64,000 nt of DNA, from the NCBI GenBank assembly GCA_016192135.1, contig JACPUR010000035.1:31056-95055 (forward strand). The letters are read 5' to 3'. Positions 37,269 through 45,415 of this stretch are shown piece by piece. The position numbers were made by a program, and so were the translations under genes. Every line of letters starts with the position of its first letter. Position 1 is the stretch's first letter. The stretch is from Candidatus Tectomicrobia bacterium (lineage in GTDB: Bacteria > UBA8248). Under the pieces are notes generated by a model. It was not told where the DNA came from and ran no database searches. It saw only the letters and a program-made list of their open reading frames with translations.

Positions 37269-37826
37269 CTACCCCGTGATCCCCTCCAGGGAGATGCTCT
37301 TGCCGTTCAGCTCGACCGTGCTGGTCAAGGGCACGGCGGTCCGCACCATCTTCTCGGCGTAGCAGCCCTGCTTGGCGAGCCGGATGAGGCGCAGCACCCG
37401 GTCCTCGGGCTCGCCGGACTCCACCTTGAAGTGGGTGCGCACGGCCGTGCAGCCCGAGTCCACCGTGCCCTTGAGGACGGAGCCCCGGAGGAAGTAGTCG
37501 AACTCCACCCGGCAGCTCGCCTTGCGGAAGGGGGTCTTGGTCATGTGGGCGTACCGCCCAAGCTGGGTGAGCAGTCAGAAGCCCACCCCCATGGCCACGT
37601 AGGTGAGGGGCTGGGGGTGGCGGTCCTGGCCGCCGATGCGGGGCGGCTCGTCGCAGAAGACCTCGAAGTGGCGGTAACGGCCCACCTTGAGCTGGCCCTC
37701 CCCCTGGGTCTCGGTCTCGGCGACCATGGTGATCTCGTAGCCCTGGGGCGGGAGCTCGGGCTTGTCGATGGAGCGCTCGCCGGGGACGGCGCTCTCGTTC
37801 CAGGGATATTTCGGGCTCTCGATCAT
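37269..37826 (-). CDS. OsmC-family peroxidase/redox protein with in-frame TGA at the catalytic Cys (probable selenoprotein)
   Basis: A single 185-codon frame with TGA at codon 84 (37577-37575). Upstream: MIESPKYPWNESAVPGE, a beta-rich OsmC N domain and GGQDRHPQPLTYVAMGVGF. Downstream: LLTQLGRYAHMTKTPFRKAS, then VLRLIRLAKQGCYAEKMV with the second catalytic Cys at about residue 155. In OsmC proteins the residue after GxGF is the peroxidatic Cys, so TGA replaces exactly that codon. ATG 37826 has GAGGAGAGG upstream. OsmC-like selenoproteins are reported from marine metagenomes. It follows the ABC importer on the same strand. Confidence 0.82.
37546..37560 (-). promoter_or_regulatory. Candidate bSECIS hairpin of the OsmC gene
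   Basis: Fifteen bases after the TGA starts a six-pair stem TGGGCG/CGCCCA with loop GTA (37554-37552). The loop begins 20 bases after the TGA and its first base is G, as required by published bacterial SECIS criteria (G in the first two loop bases, 16-37 base spacing). Confidence 0.6.
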
Positions 37827-38218
37827 GCGTCCTCTCCTCGCGGATGTGGAATGTCCTGCGGGGAGGATACCGGGCTTCCGCCGGGCTTCCAAGGCGGGCC
37901 GCCCCTCCCGCCTGCGCGGGCCGAAGCCCGCTCCCGCCTTCGCGAAGCCCGCTTCGGCGGGCGAAGGAAGGTCGGCGGGCGGAGGAAGGTCGGCGGGCGA
38001 AGGCCCGGAGGCCGCGCCATGAAAAATGGTTTGCAGTTCCCCTCCCCCTCCGGGGGAGGGCAGGGTGGGGGAGCAGCCATCCGGGCGCCCCTCCCCCCTC
38101 GGGCCCATGCGGGCCCGACCTCCCGGGGGGAGGGGGGAAGCGTCATTGGATTTAACCGGCAGCCGTTTTCCCAAGAGGCGGGCCGCCCCTCCCGGAGGAG
38201 GGGCGGGCACGAAGAAGG
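37827..38218. other. 392-base gap with tandem and palindromic repeats
   Basis: Between permease 1 and OsmC. It holds an 18-base tandem repeat (37955-38005) and family C palindromes (38040-38136, 38180-38215). One of these has a CTCGGGCCCATGCGGGCCCGAC core that also occurs in reverse at about 37040-37070. No gene is seen. Confidence 0.65.
37955..38005. repeat. 18-base tandem repeat, 2.8 copies
   Basis: Units CGGCGGGCGAAGGAAGGT, CGGCGGGCGGAGGAAGGT and a partial third CGGCGGGCGAAGGCC, one substitution between the first two. Confidence 0.8.
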
Positions 38219-39961
38219 TCAGGCGGAGAGGGCCTCCTTGCCGGCGGCCCGGCGGAAGAGGTAGACGCACCCCAGCAGGATGAAGGTCTGGATGACCGAG
38301 AGGGTGCAGGTGAGGGCTTCGTTCTCGTACTCCTGCAGGTAGTAGATGCCCACCGAGAGGGTCTCGGTGCCCGCGGTGTAGAGGATGAGCGACATCGGCA
38401 GCTCGCGGATGAAGATGAGGAACATGAGAATCCAGCCCGCGAAGATTCCGGGCTTGAGGAGGGGGAGGGTGATGCGCCGCATGGTCGTCACCCAGGAGGC
38501 CCCGGCCATCCGGGAGCTCTGCTCGAGCTCCTCCGAGACGGCCAGCATGACCGAGGCCACATTGCGCTGCCCGTAGGGGAAGAAGCGCGTCACATAGCCC
38601 AGCAGGATGATCCAGATGGTCGCGTAGATGGGGGTCTTGATGTAGGTGATGAGGACCCCCACCGCGATGACGATGCCCGGGAAGCCCACGGGGATGGCGG
38701 AGAGGAAGTCCAGCAGGGCGGAGAAGCGCCCGCGCAGGCGGTGGATCTGGAAAGAGACCACGATGCCCAGGATCATGGCCAGGGAGGCCCCGGCCAGGGA
38801 GAGGATGAGGCTGTTGAGGAGGCCGTTGGTCACGGGCTTGAAGCTGATCGGCGACCAGATGAAGAGCACCCGCTGGTAGTTCCAGAAGGAAAATTCCGAC
38901 GGGATGATCTTCCCCGTCCAGATCCGGTGGAGGCTCACCACGAAGAGGGAGAGGATGGGGAGGATGACCGCGATGAAGATATAGAGGGCGTTCCAGCCGA
39001 AGGCGGCCCACTTCCAGCGGCCCAGGTCGATGAGGTTGGGCCGGAAGCCCTTGCCCGTCACGGTGGTGAACTCGCGCGGCGCGATGATGCGCCGCTGCAC
39101 CCAGATGAAGGCCGCCGTGATGGCGCCGAGCGTCATGCTCATGGCCGCGCCCATCTGGTAGTTCGCCTGGTCGCCCACGGCCTTGGTGAAGATTTGGGTG
39201 GTGAGGGTTTCCCAGCCGTAGGGGGTGCCCAGCTTGAAGGGGACGCCGAACTCCCCCGCGCTCGTCACGAAGACGATGATCGCGCCCGAGAGGATGCCCG
39301 GCAGGGCGAGCGGGAGGGTGACGGTGAGGGTGGTCCGCAGGAGGCCCGCGCCCGTGGTTCGCGCGCTGTCCTCGAGGGAGGGGTCCATCCGCCGCAGCGA
39401 GCCCACCACGAAGAGGTAGACCAGCGGCGTGAAGAAAATCCCCGTCACCCACATGATGCCGAAGAGGTTGTTGACGTTGAAGATGGCCCCCTGGATGCCG
39501 AGGAGGTCGCTGGCCAGGAAGTTGAGGAGGCCGATCTGGGAAGAGGCCAGGTTGTGCCATGCGATGGCGCCCACGAAGGGGCTGAGGAAGAAGGGGATGA
39601 GGTTCAGCGCCTCCAGCCTTTCGCGCCAGGGGCAGTTCGTGCGGGCGTTGATCCAGGCGAGGGCGACTCCCATGAAGGTGGCCAGCAGGGTGGTGCCGGA
39701 GCTGATGACGAGGGTGTTGAGGAAGGCCCTCCGGATGACGTGGCCCCGGACCATCTCGCGGTAGTTGCCGAAGCCCCATTCGGTGTCGAAGCCGAGCTCA
39801 TCCGGCACCAGGAAGCTGTTCACGACGAGGGAGGCGAGGGGAAGCACCACCATGGCCGTCACGAAAAGGCTGACCAGGGAGGTGATCGCCGTTTCGGGGC
39901 GGAGGAGGCCCCTCCACCTGCGGAGCTGGAGGGCTGTCCCCCGGGCGCTCAAGATGGCCAT
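38219..39961 (-). CDS. ABC transporter permease, two-domain (FbpB/ThiP-like), copy 1
   Basis: A 580-residue membrane protein with about twelve helices and two binding-protein-dependent permease domains. Each carries an EAA loop: SLEDSARTTGAGLLRTTLTV and ELEQSSRMAGASWVTTMRRI. This fused layout is typical of Fe3+, thiamine or phosphonate importers; the substrate is not evident. It is closely similar throughout to the permease at 41377-43119. Preceded by its binding protein (40037-41146), with a strong hairpin between. No ATPase gene is adjacent. Confidence 0.92.
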   Translation of the reverse strand: MAILSARGTALQLRRWRGLLRPETAITSLVSLFVTAMVVLPLASLVVNSFLVPDELGFDTEWGFGNYREMVRGHVIRRAFLNTLVISSGTTLLATFMGVALAWINARTNCPWRERLEALNLIPFFLSPFVGAIAWHNLASSQIGLLNFLASDLLGIQGAIFNVNNLFGIMWVTGIFFTPLVYLFVVGSLRRMDPSLEDSARTTGAGLLRTTLTVTLPLALPGILSGAIIVFVTSAGEFGVPFKLGTPYGWETLTTQIFTKAVGDQANYQMGAAMSMTLGAITAAFIWVQRRIIAPREFTTVTGKGFRPNLIDLGRWKWAAFGWNALYIFIAVILPILSLFVVSLHRIWTGKIIPSEFSFWNYQRVLFIWSPISFKPVTNGLLNSLILSLAGASLAMILGIVVSFQIHRLRGRFSALLDFLSAIPVGFPGIVIAVGVLITYIKTPIYATIWIILLGYVTRFFPYGQRNVASVMLAVSEELEQSSRMAGASWVTTMRRITLPLLKPGIFAGWILMFLIFIRELPMSLILYTAGTETLSVGIYYLQEYENEALTCTLSVIQTFILLGCVYLFRRAAGKEALSA

Positions 39962-39982
39962 CGGTTCCCTTTGGAGAGGAGT

Positions 39983-40012
39983 CCCGCCGGGGGGGTAATT
40001 CCCCCCGGCGGG
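39983..40012 (-). promoter_or_regulatory. Intercistronic hairpin between binding protein 1 and permease 1
   Basis: Perfect 12-pair stem CCCGCCGGGGGG/CCCCCCGGCGGG with loop GTAATT and no T-run. Position suggests mRNA protection or partial attenuation giving excess binding protein. Confidence 0.7.
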
Positions 40013-40036
40013 ATGTTCACGCGCCGAGACGATCCC

Positions 40037-41146
40037 CTACCGGAAGACCTCTTGCCATTCCTCCTGCATCTTCTTGAATTTCTTCGCGGCGCCGAGCTGG
40101 TCCTTGATGGGCAGGAGCTTCACCTTGTTGAAATCGATCATGTGCGCCTTCACGGACGCCGGGGGCTCGTAGTCCTTGAGCATGGTGTAGTAGCTGACCT
40201 CCTCCTCGGCCACGATGTCCGCCGCCTCCTTGGTCAGGAGGAAGTCCAGCCACAGCTTGGCCGCGTTGGGGTGCTTCGCCCCCTTGATGACGCCGGCCTG
40301 CTGGCCGAAGAGCACCATGCCCTCCTTATACGAACCCCACTTCAGGCTCTTGGCCAGATCGGGCTTCTCCTTGATCTTCTGGAGGGCCCGCCCCGAGAGG
40401 TTCCACATGTCCACGGCCCGCTCGCAGTTGACGACCTGCTGCATCTTCGCCTCGGTGCGGAAGGCCACGAGAGGGTCGAGGGCCTTGAGCTTCTTCCACA
40501 TGGCCTTGACGTCGTAGCCGTTCTCCATCAACCCGATGGTCGTCAGCGAATAGGACTGGCTCTTCGTGACGTCGCTCGCCAGCACCTTCCCCTTCAGCTT
40601 GGGGTTGTCGATGATGTCGGCGTAGGAGGTGATGTTCACGCCCTCCATGCCAGGGCAGGAGACGTTCCAGACGGGCTGGAAGGTATAGGAGTAGGGGGCG
40701 ATGAAGCGGGGGTAGTCCACGAAGATCCCCGCCTTCTTCCAGTTCTCCTCGTGCTTCTTCCAGTGGCCGCTGTCCAGGGGGAGAAAGGCGCCCTGCTTGG
40801 CGGCGCCGGCGAAGAAGCCGGGCGAGGCGACCGAGACGACGTCGAAGCTGTACTTGCCCGCCTTGATCTCCTGGCGCGCCATGGACACGGTGGGGCCCGT
40901 TCCCTTGAGGATGTGGTTCACCTTGAAGCCGCTGCCCAGGTTGTAATGCTTGAGGAACGCGGGCCCTAGGCGCCGCATCGTGTCGTCCTTCCAGGAGGTT
41001 TCCAGGAAGATGACCTGTCCTTCCTTCTTGGCGAGCGGGATGAGCTTCTTCTCCTGGGGCGTGATTTCGGTGGCGCCCCACGCGGGCGCGGCGAGCGCCA
41101 GCAGCAGGACGGCGGAATGGATGGAACGATGCGCGGTCCACTTCAT
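40037..41146 (-). CDS. Periplasmic substrate-binding protein of ABC importer, copy 1
   Basis: A 369-residue extracellular solute-binding protein, signal peptide SAVLLLALAAPAWGA cleaved near residue 24. Conserved blocks: ITPQEKKLIPLAKKEG, KGTGPTVSMARQEIKAGK, FDVVSVASPGFF, TSYADIIDNPKLKGKV, GQQAGVIKGAKHPNAAKLW and LDFLLTKEAADIV, the layout of class II iron- or polyamine-type binding proteins. GGAGGG precedes ATG 41146. It is a paralog of 43205-44317. Ligand unknown. Confidence 0.92.
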   Translation of the reverse strand: MKWTAHRSIHSAVLLLALAAPAWGATEITPQEKKLIPLAKKEGQVIFLETSWKDDTMRRLGPAFLKHYNLGSGFKVNHILKGTGPTVSMARQEIKAGKYSFDVVSVASPGFFAGAAKQGAFLPLDSGHWKKHEENWKKAGIFVDYPRFIAPYSYTFQPVWNVSCPGMEGVNITSYADIIDNPKLKGKVLASDVTKSQSYSLTTIGLMENGYDVKAMWKKLKALDPLVAFRTEAKMQQVVNCERAVDMWNLSGRALQKIKEKPDLAKSLKWGSYKEGMVLFGQQAGVIKGAKHPNAAKLWLDFLLTKEAADIVAEEEVSYYTMLKDYEPPASVKAHMIDFNKVKLLPIKDQLGAAKKFKKMQEEWQEVFR

Positions 41147-41376
41147 GCGTGCACCCTCCTCTCCCCAGCGCGGGAGACATCCGCCCGGAAACCCGATGCC
41201 CGCTCCTTTCCCCGGCGGAGAGAAAAAAGCGGCTCAATGAAAGGACGAAGAAATTATGACCTTTTCTTCCGAAATTTGGAAGATTCGAAGGCCCCCGGAA
41301 GGAGTTTTTTGTTATGTCAAGTAAAAACAAGGTGTTATTGAATTCGCGAGGAGCCGGAAAAGGCCGGGCGGCCCCC
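41147..41376 (-). promoter_or_regulatory. A+T-rich promoter region of ABC copy 1
   Basis: A notably A+T-rich 230-base gap between the two importer copies. On the minus strand it has TTGACA (41320-41315), a CATAAT -10-like box (41258-41253) and a dyad CTTCCGAAATTTGGAAG (41266-41282) that could be an operator. The boxes are not ideally spaced from each other. Confidence 0.4.
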
Positions 41377-43119
41377 TCAGGCGACCAGAGCCTCGCGGCC
41401 CGCGGCCTTGCGGAAGAGAAAGACGCAGCCCAGCAGGATGAGGGTTTGGACGACGGAGAGGGCGCAGGTGACGGACTCGTTCTTGTACTCCTGGAGGTAG
41501 TAGATGCCCACCGAGAGGGTTTCGGTCCCTGTCGTGTGGAGGATGAGCGACATCGGCAGTTCGCGGATGAAGATGAGGAACAGGAGCAGCCATCCCGCGA
41601 AAATGCCCGGCTTGAGCAACGGGACGGTGATGCGCCTGAGCGTCGTGGTCCAGGAGGCGCCGGAGAGGCGGGAGCTCTGCTCGAGCTCCTCCGAGACGGC
41701 CAGCATGACGGAAGCCACGTTGCGCTGTCCATAGGGGAAAAAGCGCGTCACGTAGCCCAGCAGGAGTATCCACATGGTCGCGTAGATGGGCGTCTTGATG
41801 TAGGTGAGGAGCACCCCCACCGCGATCACGATGCCCGGGAAGCCCACGGGCAGGGCGCACAGGAAGTCCAGCGCGCCGGCAAAGCGGCCGCGCCGGCGGT
41901 GGATCTGGAACGAGATCACGATCGAGAGGACCATCCCGATCGTGGCGCCGCTGATCGCGAGGATGAAGCTGTTGATGATCCCGTTCGTCGCGGGCTTGAT
42001 GCTTTCCGGCGACCAGAAGAAGAGGACCAGCTCGTAATTGATGGAGGAGAAATCGGCCGGAATGATCTTGCCTATCCAGACGCGGTGGAGGCTCACCAGG
42101 AAGATGCTGATGACGGGCAGGACCACCGCGATGAGGATGTAGAGGACGTTCAGGCCGAAGGCGAGCCATTTCCAGCGGCCCAGGTCCACGACGGTGGGAC
42201 GGAAGCCCTTTCCCGTCACGGTGGTGAACTCCCGCGGCGCGATGATCCGCCGCTGCACCCAGATGAAGGCCGCCGTGACGACCCCCAGCGTCATGCTCAT
42301 GGCCGCGCCCATGTAGCTGTTCGCCTGGTCGCCCACGGCCTTGGTGAAGATTTGGGTGGTGAGGGTTTCCCAGCCGTAGGGGGCCCCGAGCTTGAAGGGC
42401 ACCCCGAACTCCCCCGCGCTCGTGACGAAGACGATGATCGTACCCGAGAGGATGCCCGGCAAGGCGAGCGGGAGCGTCACGGTGAGGGTGGTGCGCATGA
42501 GGCCCGCCCCCGCCGTGCGGGCGCTGTCCTCGAGGGAGGGGTCCATCCGCCGCAGCGAGCCCACCACGAAGAGGTAGACCAGGGGGGTGAAGAATATTCC
42601 CGTCACCCACATGATGCCGAAGAGGTTGTTCACGTTGAAGAGAGCCCCCTCGACCCCCAGGAAATCCCACGCCAAATGGTTGAGCATGCCGACCTGAGGG
42701 GAGGCCAGGTTGTGCCAGGCGATCGCCCCCACGAAGGGACTCAGGAAGAAAGGGATGAGGTTCAGGGGCTCGAGCTTTTCGCGCCAGGGGCAGTTCGTGC
42801 GGGCGTTGACCCAGGCGAGGGAGACGCCCAGGAAGGTGGCCAGCATGGTCGAGCCGGTGCTGACGAAGAGGGTGTTGAGCAGGGCCTTGCGGATGACGTG
42901 GCCCTGGAACATTTCCCGGTAGTTGGCCAGGCCCCACTCTGTCCCGAAGCCCAGGTCGTCGAGCACCAGGAAGCTGCTCACCACGAGGGCGAGGAGCGGG
43001 AGCAGCACCATGGCCGCGACGAGCAGGCTGACGGCCGTGTTCGTCACCGTCTCCACGGTGAGGAGGTTCCGCCATCCCTGCAACCGTGCGGCGGCTTGCG
43101 TCGTGCTCAGGGTGGTCAT
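41377..43119 (-). CDS. ABC transporter permease, two-domain (FbpB/ThiP-like), copy 2
   Basis: A 580-residue permease from ATG 43119, chosen to match the length and start of copy 1; the frame is open to 43188. Two permease domains with EAA loops SLEDSARTAGAGLMRTTLTV and ELEQSSRLSGASWTTTLRRI. Long blocks are identical to copy 1, for example SLRRMDPSLEDSAR and IWVQRRIIAPREFTTVTGKG. It follows its own binding-protein gene. Substrate not assignable. Confidence 0.92.
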   Translation of the reverse strand: MTTLSTTQAAARLQGWRNLLTVETVTNTAVSLLVAAMVLLPLLALVVSSFLVLDDLGFGTEWGLANYREMFQGHVIRKALLNTLFVSTGSTMLATFLGVSLAWVNARTNCPWREKLEPLNLIPFFLSPFVGAIAWHNLASPQVGMLNHLAWDFLGVEGALFNVNNLFGIMWVTGIFFTPLVYLFVVGSLRRMDPSLEDSARTAGAGLMRTTLTVTLPLALPGILSGTIIVFVTSAGEFGVPFKLGAPYGWETLTTQIFTKAVGDQANSYMGAAMSMTLGVVTAAFIWVQRRIIAPREFTTVTGKGFRPTVVDLGRWKWLAFGLNVLYILIAVVLPVISIFLVSLHRVWIGKIIPADFSSINYELVLFFWSPESIKPATNGIINSFILAISGATIGMVLSIVISFQIHRRRGRFAGALDFLCALPVGFPGIVIAVGVLLTYIKTPIYATMWILLLGYVTRFFPYGQRNVASVMLAVSEELEQSSRLSGASWTTTLRRITVPLLKPGIFAGWLLLFLIFIRELPMSLILHTTGTETLSVGIYYLQEYKNESVTCALSVVQTLILLGCVFLFRKAAGREALVA

Positions 43120-43140
43120 GGGCACCTGCCGCCAAGGGCT

Positions 43141-43181
43141 CCCCGGGGCGAGGCGGCCCGGAAGGCCGCCTCGCCCCGGGG
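43141..43181 (-). promoter_or_regulatory. Intercistronic hairpin between binding protein 2 and permease 2
   Basis: Perfect 18-pair stem (left arm 43141-43158, right arm 43164-43181) with loop CGGAA and no T-run. Same place as the copy 1 hairpin but unrelated in sequence. Confidence 0.75.
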
Positions 43182-43204
43182 TCGCCACGAGAGGCTTTCT
43201 CTTC

Positions 43205-44317
43205 CTACTGGAATATCTTCTGCCACTCCGCGTGCATCGCCTTGAACTTCTTCGCCGCCGCGGTTTGATCCTTGATGGGGAGTATCTTCACCTTGTCGAA
43301 GTCGATCATGTACTTGCGGACGGACTCGGGCGGCTTGTAACCCTTGAGCATGGTGTAGAAGCTCACCTCCCCCTCGGCCACGATGTCCGCCGCCTCCTTG
43401 GTCAGGAGGAAGTCGAGGAACAGCTTGCCCGCGTTCGGGTGCTTCGCCCCCTTGATGACGCCGGCTTGCTGGCCGAAAAGGACCATACCCTCCTTATAAG
43501 TCCCCCATTTCAGCCCTTTCTCCAGTTCGGGCTTCTCGCGGATCTTCTGGAGGGCGCGGCCCGAGAGGTTCCACATGTCCACCGGACGCTCGCAGTTGAT
43601 GACGAACTGCATCTTCGCCTCGGTGCGGAAGGCCACGAGAGGATCGAGCGCCTTGAGCTTGGGCCACATCCCCTTGATATCGATGCCGTTCTCGATCAGC
43701 CCGATGGTCGTGAGCGAGTACGAGGTGCTCTTCGTGACGTCGCTGACGAGGACCTTGCCCTTGAGCTTGGGGTTGTCCGTGATATCGGCATAGGAGGTGA
43801 TGTTCACCCCCTCCATGCCGGGGCAGGCCGTGTTCCAGACGGGCTGAAAGGTGTAGGAGTAGGGGGAGACGAAATGGGGATAGTCATAGTATATCCCCGC
43901 TTTCTTCCAATTCTCTTCATGGTTCTTCACGTGGCCGCTGTCCAGGGGCAGGAAGGCCCCCGCCTTGGCGGCGCCGATGAAGAAGCCCGCCGAGGCGACC
44001 GAGATGACATCGAAGGTGAACTTGCCCGCCCGGATCTCCTGGCGCGCCTGGGAGACGGTGGGGCCCGTCCCCTTCTGGATGGGAACTACCTTGAAGCCGC
44101 TTCCCAGCCCGTAGCGCTTGACGAAGGACTCCCCCAGCTTCTGCATCGTGTCGTTGTTGAAAGATGTCTGGAGGTAAACGACGGAGCCTTCCTTCTTGGC
44201 GAGCGGAATGAGCTTCTTCTCCTGCGGCGTGATCTCGGTGGCGCCGAAGGCGGGCGAGAGAGCCAGCAGCGCGCCCAGCGGCAGGGAAAGGGAGAGGGCT
44301 CTCATTTTCCGGTTCAT
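43205..44317 (-). CDS. Periplasmic substrate-binding protein of ABC importer, copy 2
   Basis: A 370-residue protein from ATG 44317 with AAGGAG seven bases upstream. Signal peptide ALSLSLPLGALLALSPAFGA. It is paralogous to copy 1 along its whole length, sharing ATEITPQEKKLIPLAKKEG, the KGTGPTVS block, PGMEGVNITSYADI and the LTKEAADIVAE block. Differences cluster around ligand-facing loops (LQTSFNNDTMQKLG versus LETSWKDDTMRRLG), so the two copies may differ in ligand or affinity. First gene of the duplicated locus on this strand. Confidence 0.92.
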   Translation of the reverse strand: MNRKMRALSLSLPLGALLALSPAFGATEITPQEKKLIPLAKKEGSVVYLQTSFNNDTMQKLGESFVKRYGLGSGFKVVPIQKGTGPTVSQARQEIRAGKFTFDVISVASAGFFIGAAKAGAFLPLDSGHVKNHEENWKKAGIYYDYPHFVSPYSYTFQPVWNTACPGMEGVNITSYADITDNPKLKGKVLVSDVTKSTSYSLTTIGLIENGIDIKGMWPKLKALDPLVAFRTEAKMQFVINCERPVDMWNLSGRALQKIREKPELEKGLKWGTYKEGMVLFGQQAGVIKGAKHPNAGKLFLDFLLTKEAADIVAEGEVSFYTMLKGYKPPESVRKYMIDFDKVKILPIKDQTAAAKKFKAMHAEWQKIFQ

Positions 44318-44365
44318 GTCGTCGCTCCTTCTCCGGCAGTCGGTGGGAAATTCTTCTTCGCCCAT

Positions 44366-44380
44366 TGGTGCAAAGCACCA
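44366..44380. promoter_or_regulatory. Small dyad upstream of ABC copy 2
   Basis: TGGTGC-AAA-GCACCA, a perfect six-base dyad 49 bases upstream of the binding-protein start. Possible operator; no other support. Confidence 0.3.
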
Positions 44381-44474
44381 CCGGTGGACGGCGGCTTCGG
44401 CCCATCTGGGGCGGCGGACGCTCTGTATGAACGATGAGTTCAATATGCACGGGAAGGTCTTTGCCCGCAAACGG

Positions 44475-44506
44475 CAAAAAAATCCCCCTCCCGGGAAGGG
44501 AGGGGG
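44475..44506 (-). terminator. Rho-independent terminator of the peptidoglycan-binding gene
   Basis: On the minus strand CCCCCTCCC/GGGAGGGGG with a five-base loop, then A and a run of eight T residues, about 28 bases after the stop at 44534. Confidence 0.85.
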
Positions 44507-44533
44507 AGGAAGTCCTTGGGGCCGGGCGCGCCG

Positions 44534-44923
44534 CTACTTGCCCATGAAGGGTTGGAGCTTCGCCATGGTTTCCTTGTCGGCGCGGCCCGTCGTCTTGAGC
44601 CCGTTCTTCTTCTGGAAGGCGCGGAGGGCACTGCGCGTCTTGCGGCCCATGACCCCGTCGGCCGGGCCGGGGTCCTCGCCCGCCTTCTTCAAGGCCGCCT
44701 GAAGGGTCATCACCTCGGGGTTGCTCTTCTTGGCGGCGTTCCGGGCGCGGGCCGGCGCCTTCTTCTGCATCTTATCTTGGGCCTTGGGGGCGGCGGGCTT
44801 CTCCTGCTGCACCGAAGGAGCGCCCTCCTGAGGCTTCTCCTGCGCCTGCGCGAATCCGGCGAGAGCGATGGCGGCGGCGAAGACGGCTGCGGTTGAAACT
44901 GAAGCCAGGCGAACGTGTTTCAT
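44534..44923 (-). CDS. Secreted peptidoglycan-binding domain protein
   Basis: A 129-residue protein from ATG 44923 with a signal peptide (STAAVFAAAIALAGFAQA). A Lys/Ala/Pro-rich linker follows, then a C-terminal PG_binding_1 domain (about residues 70-129): VMTLQAALKKAGEDPGPADG, MGRKTRSALRAFQKKNGL. Likely periplasmic and cell-wall attached, with no catalytic domain. GGAG lies 12 bases upstream. Followed by a clear terminator. Confidence 0.85.
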   Translation of the reverse strand: MKHVRLASVSTAAVFAAAIALAGFAQAQEKPQEGAPSVQQEKPAAPKAQDKMQKKAPARARNAAKKSNPEVMTLQAALKKAGEDPGPADGVMGRKTRSALRAFQKKNGLKTTGRADKETMAKLQPFMGK

Positions 44924-45415
44924 GGCGGAATACATCTCCATTAGCGGCGAGTAAGGGGCATGCGGTTTCTTCCGGAAGGCGCGAGGGCCCGGGGGCGGGC
45001 GCTCGAAGTTCCAGGCCGAGCCACGAACGCGGATGGACATTCCCTCCGGCCGCATCTGACGCCGAACTCCTAGCGGCGGCCCCGCCGCGGGCGCGCCCGG
45101 GGGCGCAGAGCCCGCGGACGGCAGTCGAATCTCCTCATTCTACTTCAACAACGAAAGGGCGCGCGGGGAAAAATTGCATGATTTCACCTGAAACCGGAAG
45201 GCATTATCATTACCTCCCTCCATCGCTTCGCTCCCTCCCCCCCAGGGAGCGGAAGGGTTTGCGCTCTCCCCCTGTTTTTCAGGGTCCCCAAACTGGCCCG
45301 CCAGTTTGGGAGGAGGGGGGAGCTTTTGGGGGGTGGTGTTGAGGTGGATAGACATTCCACATCCGGCGAAGCCGGCCCGGCCGCCGCCCGGCCTCGCCGC
45401 AAGGGAGGGGAGACG
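44924..45415. other. 492-base divergent gap with a family C repeat
   Basis: Between the divergent peptidoglycan-binding and propeller genes. A family C element occupies about 45231-45322, with core hairpin CCCAAACTGG/CCAGTTTGGG. The part nearest 45140-45200 is more A+T-rich and may hold promoters. No gene is seen. Confidence 0.6.
45231..45322. repeat. Family C repeat with core hairpin
   Basis: Flanks CTCCCTCCCC and GGAGGGGGGAG. The core stem (45287-45296 with 45301-45310) matches the copy at 62005-62028 except at two base pairs, both compensated. Confidence 0.75.

Noticed and set aside
37269..37544. Separate OsmC-like small protein starting at ATG 37544
   Set aside because: It would lack the N-terminal half and the catalytic residue. 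The same frame upstream encodes exactly that half, ending at the TGA.
41315..41320. TTGACA as a definite -35 box for ABC copy 1
   Set aside because: No -10 element stands 16-18 bases downstream of it, so it is listed only as part of a weak promoter region.
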